Translations under genes and position numbers: made by a program
Source of the DNA: Aliibacillus thermotolerans
Lineage (GTDB): Bacteria > Bacillota > Bacilli > Bacillales > Marinococcaceae
Direction of reading: 5' to 3'
DNA length: 64,000 nt
Assembly: GCF_027853235.1 (NCBI RefSeq)
Contig: NZ_WKJG01000004.1
Span: 1-64,000 of the forward strand
Part shown: piece by piece, positions 44,041 through 53,354 of the stretch
How positions within the stretch are numbered: the first letter of the stretch is position 1
Layout of the letters: each line of letters begins with the position of its first letter
The notes under the pieces: model-generated
The model's database searches: none
Seen by the model: only the letters and a program-made list of their open reading frames with translations
Told to the model about the DNA's origin: nothing

Positions 44041-44810
44041 GTCATCAAACAATCCTCGTAGAAAAGAAGGGAAATATTGGGATTATTCAATTGAATCGAC
44101 CAAAAGTGTTAAACGCCATTAATCGGTTAATGGTAGATGAAATTGTCGAGCAAATGGAAGCATTTGATCGCGATCCTGATATTAGAGTCATCGTCCTGCG
44201 AGGAAACGATAGAGCATTTGCGGCAGGTGCAGATATCGAAGAAATGATGAATGACACCCCGATTTCTTTTGAGCTCAGAGATCCATTTGCAGTGTGGGAT
44301 AAAATGATGCTCATCAAAAAACCATTGATTGCTTCCGTCAATGGATATGCTTTAGGTGGTGGCTTTGAATTAGCACTTCACTGTGATTTAATTATCGCCG
44401 CAGAGGATGCGAAGTTTGGTTTCCCTGAAGTGAAACTTGGTGTCTTACCGGGGGCTGGGGGAACACAGTATTTAACAAAGTTAATGGGAAGAACAAAAGC
44501 AATTGAGTGGCTTTGGTTAGGTGAACCGATGACTGCCCAAGAAGCAGCTCATTATGGAATTGTCAATCGCATCGTTCATCCAAAATTAGTGGAAGAAGAA
44601 ACGATGCGATTTGCTGAGCGTCTAAGCAAACAACCACCAATTTCCCTTCGCCTCATTAAAGAAGCAGTCAACAAAGCAGTAGATTCCCCTCTTAGAGAAG
44701 GTCTTCAACTAGAAAGAAAAAACTTCTACCTTGCGTTTGATTCCAAGGATCAAAAAGAAGGAATGAATGCGTTTGTTGAAAAACGAGCGCCTCATTTTAA
44801 GGGGGAATAA
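44037..44810 (+). CDS. paaF: Enoyl-CoA hydratase PaaF-like (2,3-dehydroadipyl-CoA hydratase)
   Basis: 257 residues, crotonase fold. It has FAAGADIEEMM, GYALGGGFELALHCD and FPEVKLGVLPGAGGTQYL, so both catalytic glutamates are in place, as in a true hydratase. It should hydrate 2,3-dehydroadipyl-CoA to 3-hydroxyadipyl-CoA. The ATGA overlap with the EthD gene and the 3-base gap to paaG place it firmly in the operon. PaaF is assigned by position and by its hydratase-type active site. Confidence 0.88.
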   Translation: MSHQTILVEKKGNIGIIQLNRPKVLNAINRLMVDEIVEQMEAFDRDPDIRVIVLRGNDRAFAAGADIEEMMNDTPISFELRDPFAVWDKMMLIKKPLIASVNGYALGGGFELALHCDLIIAAEDAKFGFPEVKLGVLPGAGGTQYLTKLMGRTKAIEWLWLGEPMTAQEAAHYGIVNRIVHPKLVEEETMRFAERLSKQPPISLRLIKEAVNKAVDSPLREGLQLERKNFYLAFDSKDQKEGMNAFVEKRAPHFKGE

Positions 44811-44813
44811 TCA

Positions 44814-45596
44814 ATGGAAAAAACTTTTGAAACGATCGAGTACACAACAAAAAATGGCGTGGCAACTATCTTACTAAATCGTCCAAAATCTTATAATGCT
44901 TTTACGAGCACGATGAATAAAGAAATAATTTCCGCACTGCGACAAGCAGATCGGGACGAAGCAGTCGGAAGCATCGTCATTACAGGTGCCGGCAAAGCAT
45001 TTTGTTCCGGACAAGATCTAGGCGGTGTGGATGACAACACAAACCATGCCGACTTACTCAGAGATAACTACCATCCGATGGTACGTGCTATGAGAAATAC
45101 CTCTAAACCAATTATTGCTGCCATCAATGGAGTGGTAGCCGGGGCAGGAATGAGTTTAGCGCTAAATGCTGATTTTCGCGTCATGAAAAAAGGTACGAAG
45201 TTTGTAAGCGCATTTATGAACATCGGATTAATTCCTGACGCTGGCTTTATGTATGTTTTACCACGCTTAGTAGGGTATGCGAAAGCGCTGGAGATTACGA
45301 CGCTAGGTAAGCCGATTCCAGCTGAAGAAGCAAAAGAGTTCGGTCTTGTTACCGAAGTGTATGAAGAAGAAGAGTGGGAAGAAAAAGTTGTTTCTTTTTC
45401 TGAACAGATTGCGTCGTTACCAACAGTTGCTTTTACACAAGCAAAACGGTACATGTTAAATAGCATGCACGAATCACTGGAAACTTATTTAGAGAAAGAA
45501 GCGCAAGCACAACGAATTGCAGGCTTGTCCGAAGATCATCAAGAAGGTTTGAAAGCATTTGCGGAAAAAAGAAAGCCTAAATTCAGCGGTAAATAA
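44814..45596 (+). CDS. paaG: 1,2-epoxyphenylacetyl-CoA isomerase PaaG
   Basis: 260 residues, crotonase fold of the isomerase type: FCSGQDLGGVDD, AINGVVAGAGMSLALNADF, and NIGLIPDAGFMYVLPRLVG. The hydratase glutamates are replaced and the Asp of GLIPDAG, the PaaG catalytic residue, is present. It turns the ring epoxide into the seven-membered oxepin-CoA and can also act on dehydroadipyl-CoA isomers. AAGGGGGAATAATC precedes the ATG. Confidence 0.93.
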   Translation: MEKTFETIEYTTKNGVATILLNRPKSYNAFTSTMNKEIISALRQADRDEAVGSIVITGAGKAFCSGQDLGGVDDNTNHADLLRDNYHPMVRAMRNTSKPIIAAINGVVAGAGMSLALNADFRVMKKGTKFVSAFMNIGLIPDAGFMYVLPRLVGYAKALEITTLGKPIPAEEAKEFGLVTEVYEEEEWEEKVVSFSEQIASLPTVAFTQAKRYMLNSMHESLETYLEKEAQAQRIAGLSEDHQEGLKAFAEKRKPKFSGK

Positions 45597-45612
45597 TTTA
45601 AAGGAGTGATTC

Positions 45613-47136
45613 ATGATGGCAGAAGCTGTAGGCCAAGAAATTAAAGAAGTTGGAGAATTGAAACGCGATCACTACTCCATGATTATTAATGGAGAACGCG
45701 TGGAAAGCAGCGCTGGAGACACGTTTGAAACATACAACCCAGCAAAAGGGGAAGTTCTAGCTACAGTTGCAAAGGCAACAGTAGAAGACGCGGAAAGAGC
45801 GGTACAAGCAGCAAGAGAATCTTTTGACCATGGAAAATGGCGCAGATACCCAGTTGGAAAAAGAGCTCGGGTACTGAATAAAATCGCAAGCATTATGAGA
45901 AAACGTTTCAATGAACTAGTAGAAATTGAAGTCTTAAACAGTGGGAAATCATTAAGTGCTGCGCAAGGACAAATCAACCAAGCAATTGAAGACTTTGAAT
46001 TTTACGCAGGGGCTATTGTTGGCCACCGAGGTCACGTAAACAACATGCCAAACGGGTTTTTCAACTATACCCATAAAGAGCCGGTAGGAGTATGTGCGCA
46101 AATCATCCCTTGGAACTATCCAATGATGATGGCAGCGTGGAAAGTTGCTCCGGCAATTGCAGCAGGATGTTCCGTTGTCGTAAAACCTGCCAGCCTTACA
46201 CCAATCACGGCAATTATTTTGAACGAAATTTGTCATGAAGCTGGGGTACCGGCAGGTGTTGTGAACACCATCCCAGGTTCCGGTGGTGTCATTGGTGATT
46301 ACCTCGTCACTCACAAAGATGTAAATAAAGTAGCTTTTACTGGTTCTACTCCAACTGGTAAAGACATTATGGAAAAAGCATCTAGCACGCTAAAACGTTT
46401 AACACTCGAACTTGGTGGTAAATCACCAAACATCGTCTTTGACGACGCGGATATCGATGCAGCAGTGAAAGGATCTTTGTTCGGTATTTTCTATAACACC
46501 GGCCAATCTTGTGAAGCTCGTTCACGAATGTTCCTTCATGAAGACATTTATGACGAGTTCCTTGAGAAGTTTATTGAAAAAACAAATCAACTGAAACTTG
46601 GCGATCCTCTCGATCCTGAAACACAAATTGGTTCCATCATCAGCCGCGATCAATTAGAAGTCATTGATGGCTACGTGCAATCAGCTGTCGAAGAAGGAGC
46701 GACAATTGCAGCTGGTGGTAAAGAGCGTAAGGTGGAAGGATTTGAAAACGGTCATTGGTATGAGCCAACTGTCCTCACTAATGTAACTCCGGACATGAAA
46801 GCAGTGAGAGAAGAAATCTTTGGCCCGGTTGTCGTTGTAGAGAAATTTAATGACGAACAAGATGTAATTAAGCGTGCAAACGATACAGAATACGGACTCG
46901 GATCTGCGGTATGGACGAAAGATCAAGCGAAAGCAACTCGAGTTGCACACCAAATTGAAGCAGGAATTGTGATGGTAAACTGTCCATTCTCTGCATTCCC
47001 TGGAACTCCATTTGGTGGTTACAAGCAGTCCGGATTTGGAAGAGAACTCACTGTAGAAACACTTGATTTATACATGGAAGATAAGAGTGTGCTTTCTTAC
47101 TACGGACCGAAACCATTAAATCCACTAGGTGTTTAA
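45613..47136 (+). CDS. NAD(P)-dependent aldehyde dehydrogenase of the paa operon (stand-alone)
   Basis: 507 residues. NAD site PWNYPMMMAAWK and FTGSTPTGKDI, Glu266 in LTLELGGKSPN, nucleophile Cys300 in NTGQSCEARSR, and the C-terminal PFGGYKQSGFGRE. Two adjacent ATGs follow AAGGAG (45613 and 45616). In E. coli PaaZ fuses such a dehydrogenase to a MaoC-like hydratase that opens the oxepin ring; this protein has only the dehydrogenase part. It may oxidise 3-oxo-5,6-dehydrosuberyl-CoA semialdehyde. The overall type is close to betaine-aldehyde or phenylacetaldehyde dehydrogenases, so oxidation of phenylacetaldehyde to phenylacetate is an alternative. Confidence 0.85.
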   Translation: MMAEAVGQEIKEVGELKRDHYSMIINGERVESSAGDTFETYNPAKGEVLATVAKATVEDAERAVQAARESFDHGKWRRYPVGKRARVLNKIASIMRKRFNELVEIEVLNSGKSLSAAQGQINQAIEDFEFYAGAIVGHRGHVNNMPNGFFNYTHKEPVGVCAQIIPWNYPMMMAAWKVAPAIAAGCSVVVKPASLTPITAIILNEICHEAGVPAGVVNTIPGSGGVIGDYLVTHKDVNKVAFTGSTPTGKDIMEKASSTLKRLTLELGGKSPNIVFDDADIDAAVKGSLFGIFYNTGQSCEARSRMFLHEDIYDEFLEKFIEKTNQLKLGDPLDPETQIGSIISRDQLEVIDGYVQSAVEEGATIAAGGKERKVEGFENGHWYEPTVLTNVTPDMKAVREEIFGPVVVVEKFNDEQDVIKRANDTEYGLGSAVWTKDQAKATRVAHQIEAGIVMVNCPFSAFPGTPFGGYKQSGFGRELTVETLDLYMEDKSVLSYYGPKPLNPLGV

Positions 47137-47155
47137 GAAAGGAGAACCTGTAAGT

Positions 47156-48010
47156 ATGACAACCCAAAACGTAACCGTTGTGGGTGCCGGTGTGATGGGG
47201 CGAGGCATAGCTTATGTCTCGGCCCTTGCTGGTTTCCAAACAACTTTGGTAGATGTTTCTGAAGACCAATTAAAGTCAGCTTATGAATATGCCGAAAAAA
47301 CAAGTCAAAAAGGCGTTGACAGAGGAAAATTAACGGAAGAAGAAAGGGAAAGCTTATTACATCATTTGCATACGTCCACAGATTTAGTAGAAGCAGCGAA
47401 ATCAACGGACTTTGTCATTGAAGCAGTCCCTGAAAAGCGCGACTTGAAGAAAAATGTGTTAGAAACGGTCGCAACACATGCGAGAGAAGATGTTATTATT
47501 ACGTCTAACACTTCTACCATTAGTCCAACAGAACTCGGTTCATTTACGAACAATGGTGAGCGATTTGCTGTTATGCACTTTTTCAACCCAGTGCATCGCA
47601 TGAAGCTCGTAGAAATTGTAAGAGGACTACAAACGACAGATGAAACAGTAGCAATCGTCAAAGAAGTTTCTGAAAAAATGGGAAAAGAAACCGTGGAAGT
47701 GAATGAATTCCCAGGTTTTGTAACAAGTCGCATTAGCGCCCTTGTTGGAAACGAAGCGTTCCATATGCTTCAAGAAGGAGTGGCCAGTGCAGAAGATATA
47801 GACAAAGCGATTAAGTTAGGGTTAAATTATCCTATGGGACCACTTGAATTAGCGGATCTCGTTGGATTAGATGCACGTCTTAATAACTTAAAATATTTAC
47901 ATGAAAAACTCGGGGAAAAATACCGCCCTGCGCCAATTTTAGAACAATTAGTAAAGGCGGGAAGACTTGGTAGAAAAACCAATCATGGCGTGTACAAATA
48001 TGAAGACTAA
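47156..48010 (+). CDS. paaH: 3-hydroxyacyl-CoA dehydrogenase PaaH
   Basis: 284 residues; ATG at 47156, 11 bases after AAAGGAG. The Rossmann motif is VTVVGAGVMGRGIAYVSALAG. The catalytic histidine lies in VMHFFNPVHRMKLVEIV and the C-terminal domain has GFVTSRISALVGNEAF. It oxidises 3-hydroxyadipyl-CoA to 3-oxoadipyl-CoA in the paa operon. The upstream in-frame start at 47129 lies inside the previous gene and was not chosen. Confidence 0.93.
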   Translation: MTTQNVTVVGAGVMGRGIAYVSALAGFQTTLVDVSEDQLKSAYEYAEKTSQKGVDRGKLTEEERESLLHHLHTSTDLVEAAKSTDFVIEAVPEKRDLKKNVLETVATHAREDVIITSNTSTISPTELGSFTNNGERFAVMHFFNPVHRMKLVEIVRGLQTTDETVAIVKEVSEKMGKETVEVNEFPGFVTSRISALVGNEAFHMLQEGVASAEDIDKAIKLGLNYPMGPLELADLVGLDARLNNLKYLHEKLGEKYRPAPILEQLVKAGRLGRKTNHGVYKYED

Positions 48011-48030
48011 TAGAGAGAGGAGCGGGGAAC

Positions 48031-49230
48031 ATGGAAGAAGTGGTAATCATTGATGCAGTTAGAACCCCGATTGGCCGTTACAACGGTGCGCTTAAATCTG
48101 TTCGCCCAGATGATCTTGGTGCCATCGTGTTAAAAGCGTTATTGGAACGGAATCCAAACGTCGACCCAGAAGAAATTGAAGAAGTCGTTATGGGAAACGC
48201 GAACGGTGCAGGGGAAGATAACCGAAACGTTGCTCGTATGTCTACGCTACTCGCAGGTCTACCAATTGGAGTAGCAGGTACAACGATTAACCGCCTGTGT
48301 GGTTCTGGATTAGATGCGGTGACATACGCAGCAAGAGCGATTGCAACAGGACAAGGAGATATTATGATCGCTGGTGGAACAGAAAGCATGACACGAGCAC
48401 CGTATGTCATGGGAAAACCTGAAAATGCGTTTGCTCGGGGAAAGAAAGAGTTGTATGACACAACGATTGGCTGGCGTTTTATTCATCCATTAATGGAAGA
48501 AAAGTATGGTGTTGATTCGATGCCAGAAACAGCACAAAACGTCGCCGAAGATTTTGATATTTCCCGAGAAGACCAAGACGAGTTTGCTTATAATAGTCAA
48601 ATGAAGGCAAAAGCGGCGATGGAAAGCGGTCGCTTAAAAGATGAAATCGTACCGGTAACCATTGAGGACCGAAAGAAAGGGACGTATCAAGTAACAGAAG
48701 ACGAGCATCCACGTCCAACCACTACGCTTGAAAAATTAAACGCCTTACCATCTCTCTTTCAAGATGGCAGCATTACAGCCGGAAATGCGTCTGGAGTAAA
48801 CGACGGGGCGTCCGCACTGCTATTAATGAGTCGCAAAAAAGCAGAAGAATTAGGGCTTGAGCCGATGGCAACGTATGTCACTTCCGCAGTGGCTGGGGTA
48901 GAACCGAGAATTATGGGAATTGGTCCTATCTACTCTACGCGAAAAGCATTGGAACGTGCGAATATGACAATCGATGACATCGATTTAATTGAACTAAACG
49001 AAGCCTTCGCTTCCCAGTCTCTCGCATGCATTCGTGAATTAAACATTGATCAAGAAAAATTAAATGTCAACGGTGGAGCGATTGCTTTTGGACATCCGCT
49101 CGGAGCAAGTGGGGCACGAATTTTAACAACCCTTGTTCATGAAATGAAAAAACGAGGAAGCAAAACCGGCCTTGCCACAATGTGTATCGGCGTCGGACAA
49201 GGAATTTCTTTAATTGTAAAAAAAGATTAA
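48031..49230 (+). CDS. paaJ: 3-oxoadipyl-CoA thiolase PaaJ
   Basis: 399 residues. Acyl-binding Cys90 lies in NRLCGSGLDAV, followed near the end by NVNGGAIAFGHPLGASGARI and the second cysteine in CIGVGQGISLI. The EDNRNVARMSTLLAGLP segment is typical of the beta-ketoadipyl-CoA thiolase group. It cleaves 3-oxoadipyl-CoA to succinyl-CoA and acetyl-CoA and may also cleave the C8 ring-opened intermediate. It ends the operon; the hairpin at 49330 is the likely terminator. Confidence 0.93.
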   Translation: MEEVVIIDAVRTPIGRYNGALKSVRPDDLGAIVLKALLERNPNVDPEEIEEVVMGNANGAGEDNRNVARMSTLLAGLPIGVAGTTINRLCGSGLDAVTYAARAIATGQGDIMIAGGTESMTRAPYVMGKPENAFARGKKELYDTTIGWRFIHPLMEEKYGVDSMPETAQNVAEDFDISREDQDEFAYNSQMKAKAAMESGRLKDEIVPVTIEDRKKGTYQVTEDEHPRPTTTLEKLNALPSLFQDGSITAGNASGVNDGASALLLMSRKKAEELGLEPMATYVTSAVAGVEPRIMGIGPIYSTRKALERANMTIDDIDLIELNEAFASQSLACIRELNIDQEKLNVNGGAIAFGHPLGASGARILTTLVHEMKKRGSKTGLATMCIGVGQGISLIVKKD

Positions 49231-49325
49231 TTCAACAAAAAAAGTTGAGGATGCAACTTCAGTCATCGCCCAAAAACTTGGTGAGTCCCTCTTTTTGTGT
49301 GCTAAGAACAATTAAAAATGAAAAT

Positions 49326-49689
49326 GATGAAAAAAGTGTCGTATGAACTGGTGATGCGACACTTTTTTCGTGCAATCTGAACAGGAGTGGTTGTAAGAGG
49401 GTGAAAACTGGAAATGAATAAGTGATTCGGAGCAGTTTTTGCTTCATGCGACGAATGACGCGTTAAAAAAGAAGATGAATCGTCCCATAAACGTTTCATG
49501 CGACGCTTCATTTTGTCAAACACCGGTCGAATGGTCGTATGAAAGCTTAAAATGGAAGATATTAGGATAAAAACAGATCGCATCATGTTTCATACGACCT
49601 TTTATTACGAGAACGATGCAATGAATTGTCATATAAAAGGTTCATACGACGAAATATCACACAAAATTCCTACCGAATGGTCTCATGAC
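49326..49689 (+). repeat. Interspersed non-coding repeat, copy 2 (first copy at 17062-17412)
   Basis: It matches 17062-17412 along its whole length in the same orientation. It opens with AAAAAAGTGTCGTAT/ATGCGACACTTTTTT (49330-49368), which should terminate the paa operon, and holds paired GTCGYATGAA motifs (49533 and, reversed, 49590). A 12-13 base insertion with an extra CATGCGAC distinguishes it. The 52-bp array found near copy 1 is absent. The stretches 49231-49325 and 49690-49901 hold nothing that I recognise. Confidence 0.8.
49330..49368 (+). terminator. Terminator of the paa operon
   Basis: A 15-bp stem with one G-U pair, 9-base loop, A-run before and T-run after, 100 bases downstream of the paaJ stop; it is the first hairpin of the interspersed repeat. 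Confidence 0.8.
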
Positions 49690-49901
49690 GTGTTACAAAT
49701 GGGGAATCTCGTTCCAAGGAAGCTTCGATTGGGTGCTTGCGGTGCATTCGGCCGTCCTGCTTACTATCCGCGTACATCATACTGGTGAAATAGACATAGA
49801 ATCATTGGAGGCTCATTTATACTTCTTGTGTATGCGCTTCTGGCGGGAAACTGATAGAAATAGTAACCCAACCATTAGAAAAAAGGAAAAAACCTTACAA
49901 A

Positions 49902-49944
49902 AATGGTTCCAAGCAAATTCTAGTGCTTGGAACCATTCTTTTTT
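49902..49944 (-). terminator. Bidirectional terminator of the DHA2 transporter gene
   Basis: AATGGTTCCAAGC and its exact complement with a 10-base loop; T-runs follow on both strands. It is 32 bases past the stop of the transporter gene. Confidence 0.88.
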
Positions 49945-49975
49945 GGCTAGTTATGTCTCAGTCTCACTTTGTTTG

Positions 49976-51454
49976 TTATTCATGCACTACTTGTTGTTCG
50001 ATGGATTCGACTCGAGGTTCTTTTTTCTCGTTAATGAAGAGAGAAAGAAGAAAAGCAATCAGTGCTAAAATGGTACTTCCAATAAACGCCCAATGATAGC
50101 CGTTTAGTTGGGCGAGTTGTAAAATGGTTGCCTCATCTCCTGCTGCGATTAACGACGCAGGGGGTTCATACCATGCTGCGCCAATACTCATGCTTGTCAC
50201 GAGAATGGCTGTTCCGATCGAAGCGGAAATTTGTTGCATCGTATTCATCATGGCAGAGCCGTGGGCGTACCATTTCGGTGGTAATTGGTTCAATGCGGAA
50301 GTAACGACCGGCATCATTGCAAAAGAAAGACCAAACATTCGAATCGCATAAATCGTTGTCATGTAGACGTAAGGAGTATCTAATGTCAATCGTGTAAATA
50401 AAAAGGTTGTCACGGTGACGATGGCGAGCCCGGTAATGGCAAGCCATTTTGCTCCGAACGTATCAAATAGATGCCCAGTAATAGGCGACATCACGCCAAT
50501 CACAATGGCACCAGGAAGTAACATCAGCCCTGACTCTAGCGGTGTGAAATCCCGCACGGTTTGCATGTAAAGGGGAAGAAGCGTCTCCGCTCCAATCATC
50601 GAAATAAGTGCTGCCATCGTAATGATGACAGACAGAGTGAAGACTGGAAACTGGAACACTCGAAATTCTAACATCGGTTGGTCCATCTGTAATTGTCTTC
50701 GGATAAAGAAAAAGAGAATCACCGCACCTCCGCTAATCGTTAGGAGAACGATGGGATGACTCCAACCTTTTTCCGCTAATGCACTAAAACCATACAATAT
50801 GCCGCCAAAACCAAAAGAAGAAAGCAAGATAGAAGGAATATCAATTTTCGGATTCGACTGTTCCGTTACATTTTTTACTGAAAAGAAAGCAAGCGTCATC
50901 GCAATGACTACAATCGGAAGCATCGTGAAAAAGAGTGATCGCCATTCAAAATGATGAAGCAACCAACCAGACAAAGTAGGACCGATGGCCGGTGCGAAAG
51001 AAATGACAATTCCCATCAGTCCCATCGCAAGTCCTCGTCTTTTTACCGGAATAACAGCAAGCAACACAGTCATTAACAAAGGAAGCATAATGCCTGAACC
51101 TGTTGCTTGCACGATTCGTGCGAGAACGAGAAAACCAAAAGAAGGAGCAAGAGAAGCAATGAAAGTCCCTACTCCAAACAGTCCAATTGAAGTTAAAAAT
51201 AACCCTCTCGTCGTAAACTTTTCAATAAAAAACGCAGAAATTGGAATCATAATACCGTTTGTTAACAAAAATACCGTTGTCAACCATTGGACCTTACTCT
51301 CTGTAAGGGAAAATACGTCCATAATGGTTGGTAATGCGGTGACTAACAATGTTTCATTCATAATCCCCATAAAAGCACCGGCAAGCATGGCAGCGATCAT
51401 CAGTGCTTTTTGTAGAGGTGTGATCTTCCATGAATCGTGATGTGACAAATCCAT
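49976..51454 (-). CDS. MFS drug efflux transporter, DHA2 family (EmrB/QacA type)
   Basis: 492 residues with 14 membrane segments. DHA2 motifs are LAGAFMGIMNETLLVTALPTIM (motif D1, residues about 19-40), WLTTVFLLTNGIMIPISAFF, LARIVQATGSGIMLPLL (motif B-like) and GLMGIVISFAPAIGPTLSGWLL (antiporter motif C). It should export drugs or other amphiphiles with proton antiport. The gene is monocistronic; an inverted repeat at 51530-51553 upstream may be an operator for an unseen regulator. Confidence 0.9.
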   Translation of the reverse strand: MDLSHHDSWKITPLQKALMIAAMLAGAFMGIMNETLLVTALPTIMDVFSLTESKVQWLTTVFLLTNGIMIPISAFFIEKFTTRGLFLTSIGLFGVGTFIASLAPSFGFLVLARIVQATGSGIMLPLLMTVLLAVIPVKRRGLAMGLMGIVISFAPAIGPTLSGWLLHHFEWRSLFFTMLPIVVIAMTLAFFSVKNVTEQSNPKIDIPSILLSSFGFGGILYGFSALAEKGWSHPIVLLTISGGAVILFFFIRRQLQMDQPMLEFRVFQFPVFTLSVIITMAALISMIGAETLLPLYMQTVRDFTPLESGLMLLPGAIVIGVMSPITGHLFDTFGAKWLAITGLAIVTVTTFLFTRLTLDTPYVYMTTIYAIRMFGLSFAMMPVVTSALNQLPPKWYAHGSAMMNTMQQISASIGTAILVTSMSIGAAWYEPPASLIAAGDEATILQLAQLNGYHWAFIGSTILALIAFLLSLFINEKKEPRVESIEQQVVHE

Positions 51455-51529
51455 TTGCGCTACTCCCCTCTATTACATTCACTTTTCTCTTAGAGAGAAT
51501 GCTATTATATCATAGCTTTTTATTTTATA

Positions 51530-51553
51530 CTAAAACAATTATTTTGTTTTTAG
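51530..51553. promoter_or_regulatory. Inverted repeat upstream of the DHA2 transporter gene
   Basis: CTAAAACAA (51530-51538) faces TTGTTTTTAG (51544-51553), with one extra T. It lies about 75 bases before the start codon on the minus strand, upstream of an ATATAATAG that could be the -10 element. Possible operator; weak evidence. Confidence 0.35.
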
Positions 51554-51685
51554 ATGACAAAAACCAATGAAAGTAGCAGTCATTCGACTCGATTTTTATC
51601 GCGCGATGATTTCACAAAGATTTCTCAAACATTTCTTATAATATAAACAGAAGAGGTGCCTGAACCGGAAAGGGGAGAATAAGCA

Positions 51686-52696
51686 GTGAAACGATTGCTT
51701 TATCTCGGAGTTGTCATCATTACCCTTATCCTCCTTATGTCTTGTCAAAAGCTTACTTTTCCTGAAAATAAAGAGGATACTTTGTGGGTCGCTCATTTAA
51801 AAGAACCATTGTTAACAATCATTGATGTAGATTCGGGAAACGTGAAACAAAAAGTGGAATTGCCATTTATTATGAAAGATATGGTGCGCTTGCCAACGGG
51901 GGATGTACTAGTAGTCAGCCAACGGGATGAATATATATGGAAAATTGATGAACGAAGTAAAACGTTAAAAACAGTCGCAAAGGTTGGTGAAGGGGCTTCT
52001 GAAATGGTCGTGGACTCGGAAAGAAATGTCGTTTATATTTCTCATACGTTGCGGGGGGAAGTGTTAATATATGACATTGGCAAAGAGACGATCATAAATA
52101 CAATCGCGGTCGGAAAGCATCCGTATTCATTAGATATGGATCCGAGTGGCAATTTTTTGTTTGTTGCGAATACAAAAGATAACACGATCTCGAAAATAGA
52201 TTTAAATCAAAAAGAAGAAGTGACTCACTTTTCGGTTCTTTCTCGACCGAACGGAATATACGTATCAGAATCTACTGTGTATATTGGTGGACACGGTGAC
52301 TATTCTTCTTTAAATAAACAAGTTTTTTTATTTAATTACGAAGGAGAATTGTTAAGTGCAATTGAAGCAGGTTTAATGCCGGTCATTATTGAACCGAGTA
52401 AAATAGATCATTCTATTTTTGTCGTTAGTCACGGAGATCATTTGATTCAACGCATTCATTTGGAAACAAACGAAGTGGTCGCTGAAACTGCTTTACCGTA
52501 CAATCCTTATTTCCTTCTTTGTGAAAACGAAGGATTGTATATTAGTATGCTCGATAGCAATCAAGTGGCTCTTTTAGATGCGGAAAATCTTGAAGTGTTG
52601 AAGGAATGGGATGTTGACGCTGGACCGCATGCCATGTTGAAATGGAGGGAAGAAGGGGATGGAGACCCAGAAGCGAATCTTAATTGTCGACGATGA
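51686..52696 (+). CDS. YncE-like beta-propeller lipoprotein
   Basis: 336 residues. The lipoprotein signal ends in LLMSC (Cys20). The mature part shows repeating blades of the YVTN/YncE type: TIDVDSGNVKQKVELP-like units, VVDSERNVVYISHTLRGEVLIYD, TIAVGKHPYSLDMDPSGNFLFVANTKDNTISKID, about six in all. Such propellers bind ligands or proteins outside the membrane. Its end overlaps the start of the response regulator gene by 38 bases, so it belongs to the two-component operon and may feed a signal to the kinase. AAAGGGGAG precedes the GTG start; TATAAT-like sequence lies about 50 bases upstream. Confidence 0.85.
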   Translation: MKRLLYLGVVIITLILLMSCQKLTFPENKEDTLWVAHLKEPLLTIIDVDSGNVKQKVELPFIMKDMVRLPTGDVLVVSQRDEYIWKIDERSKTLKTVAKVGEGASEMVVDSERNVVYISHTLRGEVLIYDIGKETIINTIAVGKHPYSLDMDPSGNFLFVANTKDNTISKIDLNQKEEVTHFSVLSRPNGIYVSESTVYIGGHGDYSSLNKQVFLFNYEGELLSAIEAGLMPVIIEPSKIDHSIFVVSHGDHLIQRIHLETNEVVAETALPYNPYFLLCENEGLYISMLDSNQVALLDAENLEVLKEWDVDAGPHAMLKWREEGDGDPEANLNCRR

Positions 52697-53354
52697 ACAT
52701 AAAATGAGAAAATTACTCGCTTCGTTTTTCCCGGAAGATGAATATAGTTTATTGTTTGCTGGAAATGGGGACGAAGCAATTCTTACTACGTTAGGAAATG
52801 ATGTAGATTTAATTTTGCTCGATATTATGATGCCTGGAGTAGATGGATATGAAGCGTGCAAAAGAATTCGCCAGTTCTCCACCGTGCCAATTTTGATGGT
52901 TACGGCGAAAACGGATGAGGAGGATTGTGTGAAAGGTCTTCGCTTAGGAGCGGATGACTATATTACGAAACCGTTTAGCGGAAAAGAATTAGTGGCTCGG
53001 GTGGAAGCGTTGTTGCGAAGAGCAGGAGATTACAACCAGCCGGAAGAAACAGATGTCCTTCGGTTCGAGGAGTTAGAAGTGAATGAAAAAACGCGCCGAG
53101 TAAAAGTGGGTGGAAATGAAATCGTAATGACGAGAAAAGAATTTAATATTTTGCTACTGTTAATGAAAAACGAAGGAAAAGTCATTTCCCGAGATCAAAT
53201 TTATCATGATGTATGGGGAGAAGAAACACCGGACCATGCCAGTCGTACGATTGACACCCATGTGAAAACCCTTCGCCTGAAATTAAAAGAAGCAGCTCGA
53301 TTTATTCACACTGTGTGGGGTGTTGGTTATCGTTTCAGTGGTGAAGAAAAATGA
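52659..53354 (+). CDS. OmpR/PhoB-family response regulator
   Basis: 231 residues. Receiver domain with the acidic pair in IVDDEH, phosphorylation site Asp55 (LLDIMMPG), Thr82 and Lys104 (TKPF), then a winged-helix DNA-binding domain (TRKEFNILLLLMKNEGKVISRDQ, ASRTIDTHVKTLRLKL, VWGVGYRF). It overlaps the lipoprotein gene at its start and the kinase gene by 4 bases at its end. Target genes are unknown. Confidence 0.94.
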   Translation: METQKRILIVDDEHKMRKLLASFFPEDEYSLLFAGNGDEAILTTLGNDVDLILLDIMMPGVDGYEACKRIRQFSTVPILMVTAKTDEEDCVKGLRLGADDYITKPFSGKELVARVEALLRRAGDYNQPEETDVLRFEELEVNEKTRRVKVGGNEIVMTRKEFNILLLLMKNEGKVISRDQIYHDVWGEETPDHASRTIDTHVKTLRLKLKEAARFIHTVWGVGYRFSGEEK

